Part shown: positions 46,086 through 57,564 of the stretch, one piece after another
Numbering within the stretch: position 1 is the first letter of the stretch
Layout of the letters: each line of letters starts with the position of its first letter
Assembly (NCBI GenBank): GCA_903813345.2
Contig: CAIIXF020000004.1
Coordinates: 25,359,985 to 25,423,984, forward strand
Reading direction: 5' to 3'
DNA: 64,000 nucleotides
Origin: Owenia fusiformis
Lineage: Eukaryota; Annelida; Polychaeta; Sabellida; Oweniidae
Made by a program: the position numbers and the translations under genes
The notes under the pieces: model-generated
Database searches by the model: none
What the model saw: the letters and a program-made list of their open reading frames with translations, nothing else
Told to the model about the DNA's origin: nothing

Positions 46086-46629
46086 TCAACTGGTAAATGT
46101 CTATAGTCGTACAAACAAAGAGTTTTTAAACACTTGGCCATTTATTGTACATTGATCATATAACCCAATTACTCACAAAAGCAACAGTGGACATGTGGTT
46201 TAAATTCTTAAAATGAACATTTTATACTTCTACTGCAGTACATTTTTTAACAATTAGAGAAAATGACAAAATGCTCCTTAAATATATTTATTATTTTATT
46301 TCATGAAAAATAGCTGACATGATTCTTGTCATGACATTATTCAAGAAATAAATTAGATATATTTTTGATTTAGAAATGAATTAAAACATAAATTGTAGAT
46401 AATTTAGGATTTTTAAGAATTTAAATTTTTAAATTTGCTTAACAGTTCTGTACAGTAAAATGTTTTGTACATTCTATGGATGTATGCTATGTTATGTGTG
46501 TCAAAAATATGTGTCCACTATAACATCACATGATATATGTGTCATACAAGAAATATAATTGTGTACCATACATAATAAGTGTTGTTGTATGAAATAAAAT
46601 AAGTGTACCAAAAACTGTGTTCTGTGAGT

Positions 46630-48422
46630 TTGGTTTAAAAATTAAGGCTACTCTGTACAGTATCTACACAGTATTTTACTTTTGAAATTATATAAAAAAA
46701 ATTTGTCATGGATTTCCCTCATTTCAAACACTTGCATTTTATAGTCAGAAGAAGTGAGTAGCTCCCATAATTCTTTCATATTCTATAGTATTCGGGGATT
46801 CCCCATTATACGATCTCCAATCAAATTGTGATCAAGGATGTGATCAAGTGCTTTCTCAGAGCCGCGTATGTGCAAAGTAAAATTTGAAATCGTTGAAATG
46901 GCGTTTATTTCAGTTTTAAAATCAGTTCAACATCATTTCAAAACTCAGTAATCCTATTGAAGTTACTCTATCCAAACTTACAGAGAATACTCATAAAACA
47001 CAAGCTAATATTAAGAGATCCATTTCAAAGGCCTGTTTTTAAAATTGTTTATCGAACATGCCAATATGAAAGGTGATCTTTGGGAATTCCCCCCCCCCTG
47101 AATTTTAGTTCAGTTTGTTATTATTAAGTCACCATGGTGATGGTGACATATTGTTATAGTTTCCAACTATTTCTGAACAGTTCGGTGCTTGGTGTTATGG
47201 CATCTGTAAAAATGGTGTCTGTAACAAATGGCAGGTGGTGACATTTTGCATATTAATGCATTGTCGTTAAATGGGATGTTTAATTTTTCAATTTTTTTCT
47301 GTTTATACAAGATTTGACTGATGGGAAAGAATTACCCTATCCATGGCTGAAAGAAGTGCATGTATAGCAAAAAGTAAGCATCTTAATATATATGAGAAAA
47401 TCTAGCCAACCAGCACTAATCATTGTCATTAATATCAAATAATAAAATCATACAATATATATATTAATTTCATATTATATATTATAGTAAAAGTCAGTTT
47501 CAAATATAGCATAAAAACATTGGAAATTACAAAAAACGGATACAACAAAAAGTCTTGCATCAAGACAATGGAACACCCCTTTGGTAAAATATGGATTGAT
47601 CCATTCAAGCAATTTGGAAGAGTTTACTTTGTGTCAAACAATTTAAAAGGGGTGGTTTTCCAGAGACTTGACGCAAGACAAACAAAACTGAACTAGAGTA
47701 GAAATATAACAAACTATACATAAATGGTTATAAAAACATATGACTACAAATAATATTGGACAATATATTGAACATATTGAACATAAAGGTGATTAAACCC
47801 TATTTGAAATGGATATAAGATTCAGACATTGTATTCCATAACCAAACCTATGAACCATCCCGCAATGAGCGTGATTGTCCTGCTTTGATCTAAATATGGC
47901 CTATTTGTGGGATCATGCAAATCCATTGAATGTCCCGCAAAATTTAGGTCTACGAATGATAAATCTCCCTCGGGAAAATTTTCAGGGGGGTGACAGGTTT
48001 GCATAACTTGCATGCATATTATAACAATCCCTGTATGGAGGGTGCAAATCATGTGATTTAAACTACAAGGGGCGTTCAATAAATACTGATACAAATGATC
48101 TTAATTCCATATTTGTAACTACAAGGGTCAATCAATAAATACTAATCTAAATTCCATGTTTGTAAAGGAATCATGCATAATGTTTTGGAATGTATTTAAA
48201 TGACTTTTGCACAAGCTTCCTTGTTATTCCAATATCAGATTTTCGTTCTAAAATTCACATAAATAAATATTCTGTCATTACCCTATAGTCTGGGCTGTTA
48301 AGTGACTTGTATTTAAGTTGTTAACAACATGCATGTTTACATTATTTCTTTCAGATTCCACTTTTCCACTGGATTTTTGATTTTAAAGCATGACCACTCT
48401 CTCTGTCTCCAAGTTATCACAG
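46630..48422. other. Intergenic stretch, no gene recognised
   Basis: It lies between the convergent genes. A GTCACCATGGTGATGGTGAC palindromic block at 47130-47150 and two AAGGG(G)CGTTCAATAAATACT-type motifs at 48066-48140 hint at eroded transposon ends. Nothing is coding. Confidence 0.5.
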
Positions 48423-48571
48423 TTATAAAGCACTCTTTCCTGAAAAAAGTTTCTCAACTGTTGCACCTGCAACGAGTCCATCTTTCCATCTCGCAGGTAT
48501 CACTTTATTTTGATGTGTTGATGCAGCACCTAGCAAAGCACCTAGTGCTGCCCCCCTGTGGCAATTTTCAC
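48423..48571 (-). CDS. Glycohydrolase exon 8 and stop
   Basis: It encodes ENCHRGAALGALLGAASTHQ, NKVIPARWKDGLVAGATVEK and LFSGKSAL, then TAA. The acceptor is ATTGACAG. The split Gly codon at the junction gives NANCGGENCHRG. Confidence 0.93.
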
Positions 48572-51500
48572 CTGTCAATCAAAGTTACGACCATATAAGG
48601 GAGGTTAATAAATACGAACAAAGCAGTAACAAGAAAAATGTAACAACTGTGACAGTCTCTAGTACTGATTACAAAAATGGTTGCTGTAACAAAATTGAGA
48701 AAATCGACAGTGAGATAAAAAACAGTAGTTATACAGTATACAGGCTTTTACACAGGGTTTTTCTCCCTCTAATAGTACATGAAGATCTTACCTCCACAGT
48801 TCGCATTCATAAGAATCCCATCTTCAAAGTCATCGTGACATGCTTGTGCTAGAAACAACATGGAGGACATGGCGCCCTCTATATAGCAGGCTGATCCAAG
48901 AGTTGACGTCGCAGATTGGTAGACTTGTAACCGCGATTCTGAATCTTTCATGTAACTGAAAAAATCGACTCAATGAAATAAATCAATGATGAAATAATAG
49001 GCAGAGTAATTTAATAATCAAAATGGATAAAGTACAGGGTGAATCAAAAAGTATGAGTATAACTCCAACAAATGTTAATAACTCAGTCATCCAGCATGGG
49101 TTTAAAGTTGTATTTGCCTCCTTTTTCAATTCTAATGTCACATATTTGGACATTTCAGCATCTCCTATTCCACTATACTTTTTCAGATAACTCTAAATTT
49201 GCATTTTGTCAAAAATAAAATTCGGATTCTCAGGGAAACACATACTCGTTTCCCAATTTGATTTTCAATCACACTGGTATCAGCTGTGGACAACTTTTCT
49301 ATCCGAAAAACAAACAAATCATCTCATTGGTCAGACTCCTTTTAAACCATAGTTAATGGCCCTTAATTGCTTATTAATGAGGTTGACAGCTAAACTTCTA
49401 TTTACCTAATACATAAGAATTAGCATAATGTAGGCTGGATTATCAGTTATCACACGTTTCAGCATGTGATACAGGAAATATTCCACGAAAGGTAATACTG
49501 TATCATCCACGAAAGCGAAGCTTGAGTGGTGATACATTGTTACCCGAGTGGAATATTTCCTGTATCACATAAGCTGACACGTGTGATGACGATTTTATCA
49601 CATGTCTAGGAATTTTGAAGCATTTTGATTTGGTCAGTTATGATTGTGTTCAGTACCCCGTGTACTTCTGGTAACTATTATAATTTTTGATTTCGCTTTG
49701 AAACAATATGACGTCATACCGTTGTATTCGTACTTGTTTGTGAAATAGTATGACGTCATATTGTTTTCCTTAGCTAGAAAGAATATGATCAGTGACGTCA
49801 CATCGTTGCTATTGATCATCACTGGTTGCCTCTAGTAACGTGTGAGACGGCCGTGTGAGACGGGAAAACTCACACGGTAATCAACCAATCAGATTACTGG
49901 AATTTTACAGAGCATGTGATAAAAGATGATATCTCATTCATCAGAATCCTCAATCTATGACAAATTAATAGGGTTTTGGGCAGAAATTTCAGCCTGATAT
50001 TCCAAGGTATGAAAACATCATACCTTGGAAATCCAAGATGAGGGAAACATATCACTTCTTCTTCCTAAAGGTTTACCTTACCCCTTCGCTGCCTCTGTTA
50101 ATTTCAATATAAGGTCGCGTTTTCTAGCTCCACCTAACATTTTGTCAGAGGCTGTCTGCAAGGCTGCTGTCTTCAAATCATTGCCGTTTATTGCACCGTG
50201 TAACAATCTAAACATATAAATGTAGAATTGAAGTATTTGTTCAAGATTTAGCTGATTTATTATTTTCCATGATTTAAGATAGAGTGCATTAGTATTTGTT
50301 CAGTATGTAGAACATATTTGCAATATACAGTGTACACCTTGCATATAACATCACATAGCCTTGCATACACTACATACCTTGCAAAGCCTTGCATACACTG
50401 CATACCTTGCATACAACTCCAAATAGCTTTGCACACACTACATACCTTGCATTTAACTCAATATAACCTTGCATATACCTTGCATACACTACATACCTTG
50501 CATATAACATCACATAGCCTTGCATAAACTACATACCTTGCATTTAACTCAACATAGCCTTGCATACACTACATACCTTGCATTTAACTCAACATAGCCT
50601 TGCATATACTACATAGCTTGCATACACAACATACCTTGCATATAACTCCACATAGCCTTGCATACACTACATACCTTGCATTTAACTCAACATAGCCTTG
50701 CATATACTACATACCTTGCATATAACTCCATATAACCTTGCATACACTGCATGTACATACCTTGCATATAACTCCACATAGCCTTGCATACACTACATAC
50801 CTTGCATTTAACTCAACATAGCCTTGCATACACAACATACCTTGCATATAACTCCATATAACCTTGCATACACTGCATGTACATACCTTGCATACACTAC
50901 ATACCTTGCATATAACTCCACATAGCCTTGCATACACAACATACCTTGCATATAACTCCACATAGCCTTGCATACACAACATACCTTGCATATAACTCCA
51001 TATAGCCTTGCATACACTGCATGTACATACCTTGCATACACTACATACCTTGCATATAACTCCACTTAGCCTTGCATACACAACATACCTTGCATATAAC
51101 TCCATATAGCCTTGCATACACAACATACCTTGCATATAACTCCACCAGCCTTGCATACAATACATACCTTGCATATAACTCCACATAGCCTTGCATATAC
51201 TACATACCTTGCATACACAACATACCTTGCATATAACTCCATATAACCTTGCATACACTGCATGTACATACCTTGCATACACTACATACCTTGCATACAC
51301 TACATACCTTGCATATAACTCCACATAGCCTTGCATACACAACATACCTTGCATATAACTCCATATAGCCTTGCATACAGTGCATGTACATACCTTGCAT
51401 ACACTACATACCTTGCAAATAACATAGTCAAGCATACAATTTATACCTTGCATATAGCTCAACATAGCCTTGCATATACTACATACCTTGCATACACAAC

Positions 51501-54331
51501 ATACCTTGCATATAACTCCACATAGCCTTGCATAAAATACATACCTTGCATATAACTCCACATAGCCTAGCATACAATACATACCTTGCATTTAACTCCA
51601 CATAGCCTTGCATACACAACATACCTTGCATATAACTCCATATAGCCTTGCATACACAACATACCTTGCATATAACTCCATATAACCTTGCATACACTGC
51701 ATGTACATACCTTGCATACACTACATACCTTGCATATAACTCCACATAGCCTTGCATACACAACATACCTTGCATATAACTCCACATAGCCTTGCATACA
51801 CAACATACCTTGCATATAACTCCATATAACCTTGCATACACTGCATGTACATACCTTGCATACACTACATACCTTGCATATAACTCCACATAGCCTTGCA
51901 TACACAACATACCTTGCATATAACTCCATATAGCCTTGCATACACTGCATGTACATACCTTGCATACACTACATACCTTGCATATAACATAGTCTAGCAT
52001 ACAATTTATGCCTTGCATATAGCTCAACATAGCCTAGCATACAAATGATATCATGCAAATAACTCCACATAGCCTTGCATACAATACATACCTTGCATAT
52101 AACTCCACATAACCTTGCATACTAGGATTTGGATGTGTCAACTTCAAAAACTCCAGTGTGGCTTCTACACATGTTTCTACATCTTCGTTGGAATAATGTA
52201 GCACCCATGGAATTGCAATGACTAGACCACCTATGGAAGATATTTGTGAATCTTCTCCTTCCAGGCATTTTCTTTGATATCTGGAGAAAAACGTCATGGG
52301 TTTCATAAGCAGCTTGCAAAAATTGATTTTGTACAAATAGTTTTTACCAAAATTGATTGCTGTTTTGAGGAATTTATAATTTCAGATCTGCCAATCTAAA
52401 ATCAAAAAATTGCGGTAGATTGTTTTACAGGAAAAATTCTATGGGAAAATATGATATGGTATTGTCATTTTTAACGGATAACTAAAATTTGAAGCATATG
52501 TTTTACTGTACCTTGCTTCAGCCCATGTGATTAAATTCTCCCCAGATTTAGGAGGATCGTCTTCCATTATCCAATCTTTGAAGAACAACCTGTGAAACGA
52601 CTCAGCATATGTGTCATTGTGACTACCTGTAACATAGCAGAACACAATTTAATTGAACAGCACAACCAAATTTCAGAACACAATGGCACAACCAAATTTT
52701 AGAACACAATGGCAAAACCTAAGTTGAAAAAACAATGACATAACCAACTTTCGAAGCACATTGTTTGACACAATCTTATTCAAAAAATCATTGGTACAGC
52801 TCAACACAATGTTTGGCGCAACCGATTTAATAACACACTTTTGACACATCCAACTAAAGAATGACACAACCCATTTTCATAATACACTTGTATATTGAAA
52901 TGCTAGCACAATCCATCCCTATAACAGAATGTTTAGCCCATTCCATTTTCATAACACAATTTGGCACAACCAAGTTCATAACTCTGGCACAACCAAGTTA
53001 GTTCAACACAATGGCTTGAATACCAAGGTTCGCAGCTATTCGTACAAAAACAGTCACCTATTAAAAATCGCATACCTGGAGTGGTCATGAATTTAACATA
53101 GTCCTCAAGTACTGCCTTCCTTAGTTCCCTTGTGTCCATGTTTCTGTCTGGATCCTGTTTTTGAAGTAGTGAGAAAACACGGAGTGCAACCACAGAGTTC
53201 AATGTGTTTTCTCCAGCCTGCATACCTGAAATCATGAAGGGAGTCCATGATTTAAATCATGAAGTAAAGTGGAAAAGTCTTGCTTAATGCATTTAATGCT
53301 GAATGCTGGATACAAAAAACCAACTACTATAATAAACAAGGGATTAACATGACAAAATGTCACCACCTTGTAAGTTATTGCAAATTGTTACAACTCCAAA
53401 TGCCAACCACCAACAGCTGTCACAAAAAAGTTGGAGACAATAACAAAATATCACCACTTTTGGTTGTGACATAATTATGCATCCACTCCTTGGTGGTGCC
53501 ATAAAAATGCAGATTTACCTTGGTGATAATGCGTAGATCTGTCTCCACTTGTCCAGTATTTCAACTTATCATGAAGGATGACGTCACCAACGATACGTTT
53601 TGACTTGGAGTGCCAACCAGTCCTACCACTGCCATCTATAATACATTGTATTGCATAATATTGTACTCTGTATTGAATTGTTCTGTATCACATTGCATTG
53701 CATTGTATTGTATAACAGTACATTACATTGTATTACATTACAGTGTATTGCAATGTATTGTATTGTATCAATTTGCATTGTATGGTATTGTATTACAGTG
53801 CAGTGTATTGCATTGTATTGTAATATATTATAAGTTATTGAATGCTTTGAAGTGCAATACAGGATATATTCTGCTGGAGAAATTCTGTATTGTATTATAC
53901 TGTATTGCATCGCATTGAGTGCAGTGCAGTACAATGTAGTGTATTGTATTGTATTGCATTGCATTGTATTGTATTGTATTGTTTTCCACATTTTAATCAA
54001 ACTCCTCCCAGATAATACCATATTTTGATTTACCAGAGGCATTTCACTATTGCAAGTTTTACTGTACTTACCTATTGTATTGCACTGTATTGTATCACAT
54101 TGTATTGTATTGTATTCCACTTTTGCAGGTTTTACTGTACTTACCTACTGCAGAAAGAGTTAAGATGCTCTGTGGATGTTTTTTATTGGCTGCTCTGTAC
54201 CCTGTGAGCCAACCTCCGTAGCCGCTCTTGATGCTAGATGGGTTATAGTACCAATGTACGGGCATACTCGTTGCATCTGAGATCAACATCCCCCATAGTG
54301 CATTCTCTTTGGATAGCTCTTTGTTGGTCAT
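48423..54331 (-). CDS. ADP-ribosylglycohydrolase-family protein, complete, eight exons, 398 aa
   Basis: Minus-strand exons 54331-54145, 53635-53519, 53225-53076, 52626-52512, 52280-52092, 50207-50082, 48955-48792 and 48571-48423 join in phase through GT-AG introns into 399 codons including TAA. Family marks, in order: ALWGMLISDATSMPVHWYY (N-terminal glycohydrolase block), GDVILHDKL, HYHQGMQAGENTLN, TTPGSHNDTYAESFHR, LGSACYIEGAM, and NANCGGENCHRGAALGALLGA. This is the all-helical DraG/ARH/J1-crystallin fold in the subgroup with SHNDTY and HYHQG. Classical members remove ADP-ribose from proteins with Mg ions. Here the usual C-terminal GGDxDT metal motif is replaced by GGENCHRG, so the same activity cannot be assumed. 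No signal peptide or membrane segment is seen, suggesting a cytosolic protein. The start ATG at 54331 precedes the conserved block by only 11 residues, as usual in the family. Confidence 0.92.
48792..48955 (-). CDS. Glycohydrolase exon 7
   Basis: It encodes YMKDSESRLQVYQSATSTLG, SACYIEGAMSSMLFLAQACH and DDFEDGILMNANCG. The acceptor is GATTTTTTCAG and the donor GTGGAG/GTAAGA. Confidence 0.94.
49440..49605. repeat. Foldback element in glycohydrolase intron 6
   Basis: GTGATACAGGAAATATTCCA (left) pairs with GGAATATTTCCTGTATCAC (right), and TTATCACACGTTTCAGC with GCTGACACGTGTGATGA. The centre carries CCACGAAAGCGAAGCTTGAG. A GTGTGAGACGG duplication follows at 49841-49863. Confidence 0.8.
50082..50207 (-). 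CDS. Glycohydrolase exon 6
   Basis: It encodes LLHGAINGNDLKTAALQTAS, DKMLGGARKRDLILKLTEAA and K. The acceptor is ATATGTTTAG and the donor AAGGG/GTAAGG, ending in phase 2. Confidence 0.9.
50310..52091 (-). repeat. 5'-splice-site array in glycohydrolase intron 5 (~1.8 kb)
   Basis: On the minus strand, units of about 35-50 bp combine GGTTATATGGAGTTATATGC, AAGGTATGTTGTGTATGC and AAGGCTATGTGGAGT. They copy the exon-5 end (coding GYVELYAR) plus the donor GCAAG/GTATGT dozens of times. The array starts inside exon 5 itself and ends about 100 bp before the next acceptor. Open frames of up to 294 codons on the minus strand are repeat artefacts. Confidence 0.93.
52092..52280 (-). CDS. Glycohydrolase exon 5, end reused in a donor array
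   Basis: It encodes YQRKCLEGEDSQISSIGGLV, IAIPWVLHYSNEDVETCVEA and FLKLTHPNPSMQGYVELYAR. The donor ATGCAAG/GTATGT at 52092/52091 was chosen because it alone gives the phase needed by the next exon (phase 2, continuing LLHGAINGND). An earlier GTATGC at 52122 would bring a stop in the next exon. The final coding bases plus donor are the seed of the array at 50310-52091. Confidence 0.85.
52512..52626 (-). CDS. Glycohydrolase exon 4
   Basis: It encodes SHNDTYAESFHRLFFKDWIM to NLITWAEA and ends in phase 2 at GCAAG/GTACAG. Confidence 0.93.
53076..53225 (-). CDS. Glycohydrolase exon 3
   Basis: It encodes MQAGENTLNSVVALRVFSLL through LEDYVKFMTTP. The split Gly codons at both ends restore HYHQGMQAGE and TTPGSHND. 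Confidence 0.94.
53519..53635 (-). CDS. Glycohydrolase exon 2
   Basis: It encodes GSGRTGWHSKSKRIVGDVIL, HDKLKYWTSGDRSTHYHQ. The acceptor is TATTATAG and the donor CCAAG/GTAAAT. Confidence 0.93.
53637..54120 (-). repeat. TTGTA/TTGCA pentanucleotide array in glycohydrolase intron 1
   Basis: ATTGTATTGTATTGCATTGC-type repeats fill most of intron 1. CAAGTTTTACTGTACTTACC at 54054-54073 repeats CAGGTTTTACTGTACTTACC at 54126-54145, which is the real donor in minus orientation. CAGTAAAACCTGC is also a pogo-like terminus, so part of the intron may derive from such a MITE. Confidence 0.85.
54145..54331 (-). CDS. Glycohydrolase exon 1 with start codon
   Basis: It encodes MTNKELSKENALWGMLISDA, then TSMPVHWYYNPSSIKSGYGG and AANKKHPQSILTLSAV. 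The donor is GCAGTAG/GTAAGT, ending in phase 1. The donor region recurs about 73 bp into the intron. Confidence 0.93.
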
Positions 54332-54564
54332 CTTGCTGTAATGTCAATTATTTACAATTTGCATTTTGTTATGTATTGATTTATTCAGGCACATTTTTCA
54401 TTTCTGATTTGTATATATTTGGAGAAATAAATATGAAAATTCTTTACAAAATTTTATTCATCTTTTACGCATTTATTATACTCAAAGCAGGACTCAAACC
54501 TTCTTAAACCTCAATCTATCGACTTTATCCTCCCACTTAACCTCACTTTAATTATTCATCCTTT

Positions 54565-55380
54565 TATTCCACACCTTTTTGCCTCACCTCCACTCCCTTA
54601 AGCCTCACATCCCCTTTTGCCTCACCTCCACTCCCATTAAGCCTCACTTCCATTTTTGCCTCACCTCCACTCCCCTTAAACCTCACTTCCCCTTTTGCCT
54701 CACCTCCACTCCCCTTAAGGCTCACGTCCCCTTTTGCCTCACCTCCACTCCCTTAAGCCTCGCTTCCCCTTTTGCCTCACCTCCACTCCCATTAAGCCTC
54801 ACCTCCACTCCCCTTAAGCCTCCCCTCCCCTTTTGACTCACCTCCAATCCCCTTAAGCCTCACATCCCCTTTTGCCTCACCTCCACTCCCTTTAAACCTC
54901 ACTTCCATTTTTGCCTCACCTCCACTCCCCTTAAACCTCACTTCCCCTTTTGCCTCACCTCCACTCCCCTTAAGGCTCACGTCCCCTTTTGCCTCACCTC
55001 CACTCTCTTAAGCCTCGCTTCCCCTTTTGCCTCACCTCCACTCCCCCTTAAACCTCACTTCCCCTTTTGCCTCACCTCCACTCCCCTTAAGGCTCACGTC
55101 CCCTTTTGCCTCACCTCCACTCCCATTAAGCCTCACCTCCCTTTTTGCCTCACCTCCACTCCCCTTAAGCCTCCCCTCCCCTTTTGACTCACCTCCAATC
55201 CCCTTAAGCCTCAGATCCCCTTTTGCCTCACCTCCCCTCCCCTCAAGCCTCACTTCCCCTTTTGCCTCACCTCCACTCCCCATAAGCCTCACATCCCTTT
55301 TAAGCCTCACCTCCAATCCCCTTAAGCCTCACTCCCCCTTTTGCCTCACCTACACTGCCCTTTAGCCTCACCCCCTTACC
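54565..55380. repeat. 39-bp minisatellite upstream of the glycohydrolase gene
   Basis: CCTCACTTCCCCTTTTGCCT plus CACCTCCACTCCCCTTAAG repeats about 20 times. Its period of 13 codons yields Gly/Lys/Glu-rich minus frames and Pro/Ser-rich plus frames, neither considered real. It starts about 230 bp upstream of the start codon and could overlap the promoter or 5' UTR. Confidence 0.93.
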
Positions 55381-55657
55381 TAATTGTGCTGGTTGAAGAA
55401 GTTGTACAGTGATCTTGTTTATCACAGTGTATAGCCTGAGTTCCTTGTATTGTACGGGTAAACCACAATGTAGATAACACAGTAGGAATTAAGCCAATGT
55501 AACGCTGGTTTAAGATCTTCTAAAAAAGAATGAAATGCACTGTTAAAAATGTATCCTGTCCTTAACATTTGAATTGTATTTTAGTTTAAGACATGTACAT
55601 GTTATTCAGTACAAGGACTATACATGTAGTCCCTGGTACTGGCTGGCTGTACATTAT

Positions 55658-55824
55658 ACAATTGTTGACCTCTCCAGAGGTCAACCGGCAAAATTGTATA
55701 CCGAGACTGTAAACCGAGAAACTACTGTTGACAGAGACCGAAGGTCGAGGTCAACAGTGTTTCAAGGTTTACAGTCGAGGTATATGATTTTGACGGTTGA
55801 CCGAATAGAGAGGTCTACAATTGT
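55658..55824. repeat. Foldback element, full-length hairpin
   Basis: ACAATTGTTGACCTCTCCAG (left) and GAGAGGTCTACAATTGT (right) are inverted. So are ACCGAGACTGTAAACC and GGTTTACAGTCGAGGT, with a GACCGAAGGTC centre. The whole 167 bp can fold. Confidence 0.85.
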
Positions 55825-56703
55825 TTTGTTAGTCAGAAGAAACTAATAATATTAGCCTATACGACAGTCATCAATCATGGCTTCATTTCACAATCTTTTC
55901 TACGAACCACGCCAGCAATAATTTTTAAGAAAATCTGAAGACAGTGGAAGCTAAACTCTCTGTTTTCGGAACACAACTGCGTACTCACCAGTAAATTAAT
56001 GTTAATTTTGCGTTTCTATTTGTATTGTTGCTATACTCGTCGTGTAGAAAAGTCAAAATATCACTTTCATCAATGTGTACAAAATGTCCGACTACCATGT
56101 TTTTTCTGTAAACATTGTGACGTCATATTTCCCATAATTCACAAGTGTAGTACAGTAACATACGCGGTCAATAATATGATATCCCATGATGCACAAGTGA
56201 GGTACAGGCAAAAATGTTGACCGCTAATTGACCAATCAGATGCGAGTATTTACACTGAGGTACTAACAATATCAAATGCTACATGTGCACTGTATTGTAC
56301 AACCAGGGACATGTCCGGTGCCTGAAATTGAGCACATACAGATAGTGAGAATATCTCCAATATACTCTATAAACCCTATAATATACTGAGAATTACATTT
56401 ATAAAAGCTCAATGTAAAGTGATATTTTTAAGTCTTGTCAACATAAATTCTGTTTTCAAAAAGTGAGTTGAGTAAGATCAATATCAAATTGCACTTTACA
56501 TCCATAATCTAGCCATAATCGCTGAGAAAATTATACTAAATGATACCTACATACTTCATCTATACCTAAGTAGTCGTGTCTTATGACTTTCTATTAAGGA
56601 AGGTCATAAAATAGACTTAGGTAACTTGTAAAAATTGTGTTTATATAATCTCTATAGCAAGAACTACCACTGTAGCTATACTTTAAGCTGCTTTAGCGAG
56701 ACT

Positions 56704-57008
56704 CAAGGAGGATTGGCTCCCAGAGTGCACCACCGATATTCTGTCCCATATATGGGTATGTCGTAATACAAAATTCGAATTCAAACAGCCGCCATTTTGT
56801 TCACTTCAACATTTAAATCGTGAATTTTGGTCTTATTTCCAAACGAAAAATTCCAAAACTCACAAGAAATGATCGAGATATTGGTTCAAATCTTTTGAAC
56901 TGTTTATTTTGAATTTACAGTCGGTTTTAATTTCAGAAAATAACGACATTTCGACGTTTTCATTGTTGGAAAATATCGAGTTTCGATCCTGGGAGCCAAT
57001 CCTCCTTG
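56704..57008. mobile_element. 305-bp MITE with 9-bp target duplication
   Basis: CAAGGAGGATTGGCTCCCAG starts the element and CTGGGAGCCAATCCTCCTTG ends it, a perfect 20-bp TIR. AGCGAGACT flanks both sides (56695-56703 and 57009-57017). A 9-bp duplication suits a Mutator-like element. The intact duplication suggests recent insertion. Related ends are at 57569 and 24410-24475. Confidence 0.92.
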
Positions 57009-57564
57009 AGCGAGACTGCAATATCATTTTACGACAATACACATACGACTCCGCTACGGCAAACACAAATTATTTGAAAATCTTTTTTGAGATTTTGTTT
57101 TTAAATCAGTGTTTTTACATCTATCCTGGTTACCGATTGCGTGATAAAGAAAGGCGTTGATTAAATATTATTCAAAGAACATTTATGCCAAGTTTGTGTA
57201 AGTATAACGCATTATTTTTAGAATAGTTAGTAAAGAAAATGAAATTCAAAGCTGAAAGAATAGACTATGTAAAATATCAATCAAAGAAAATGAAAAAATT
57301 GAATAGTCTAGTCTAGGCTCAGAGTCTAGCCCTAAATGATTATAATTCCATTGAATACCTTGAATGTAAAAAATAAGCAATCAAAGGACCATGTTAAACA
57401 TGCATAAAGTGGGGAACAAAAATAAACCCCAACCATCAAAAGTTGTCACAATGAGCTAAATTCTAAGTTTCGTGTCTCAAAATCTCCCAAGTGGTAGACA
57501 AATAATTCTCGTTCACTCTAAGTAGCACAATAAATGAATCCAACATGAATCGCCATGTGTGTGA

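Larger units (their letters stand above)
40614..46620 (+). other. 3' flank of reductase gene; UTR limit unknown
   Basis: No further coding exon was recognised. Several AATAAA-type signals exist; a cluster at 46590-46605 (GAAATAAAATAAGTGT followed by TGTTCTGTGAGTTTGG) is a plausible poly(A) region. Choosing among signals needs transcript data. The stretch holds one dispersed-repeat copy in each orientation and four MITE-like elements, listed separately. Confidence 0.4.

Noticed and set aside
48062-48160. Mariner-like termini (GGGGCGTTCAATAAATACT)
   Set aside because: Only loosely similar direct motifs, no inverted partner and no transposase; too weak to annotate.
50707-52030. Minus-strand frames up to 294 codons, Cys/Tyr-rich
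   Set aside because: They are reading frames of the donor array in the glycohydrolase intron. Cys richness comes from the repeated TATGCAAGG unit.
50310-52120. CRISPR-like array
   Set aside because: Units are contiguous tandem repeats without unique spacers, in an intron of a eukaryotic gene.
52121-52123. Alternative donor CCTA/GTATGC for glycohydrolase exon 5
   Set aside because: It would leave phase 1 and force an early TAA in the next exon. The donor at 52092 gives the correct phase and a family-like sequence.
48423-54331. Selenoprotein J (a related glycohydrolase-fold selenoprotein)
   Set aside because: The assembled frame has no in-frame TGA and its subgroup motifs (SHNDTY, HYHQG) point to the non-seleno branch.
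54565-55380. Gly/Lys/Glu-rich and Pro/Ser-rich frames that could look like structural proteins
   Set aside because: Both strands are open because the 39-bp unit is a multiple of three. No start context, flank or splice support.
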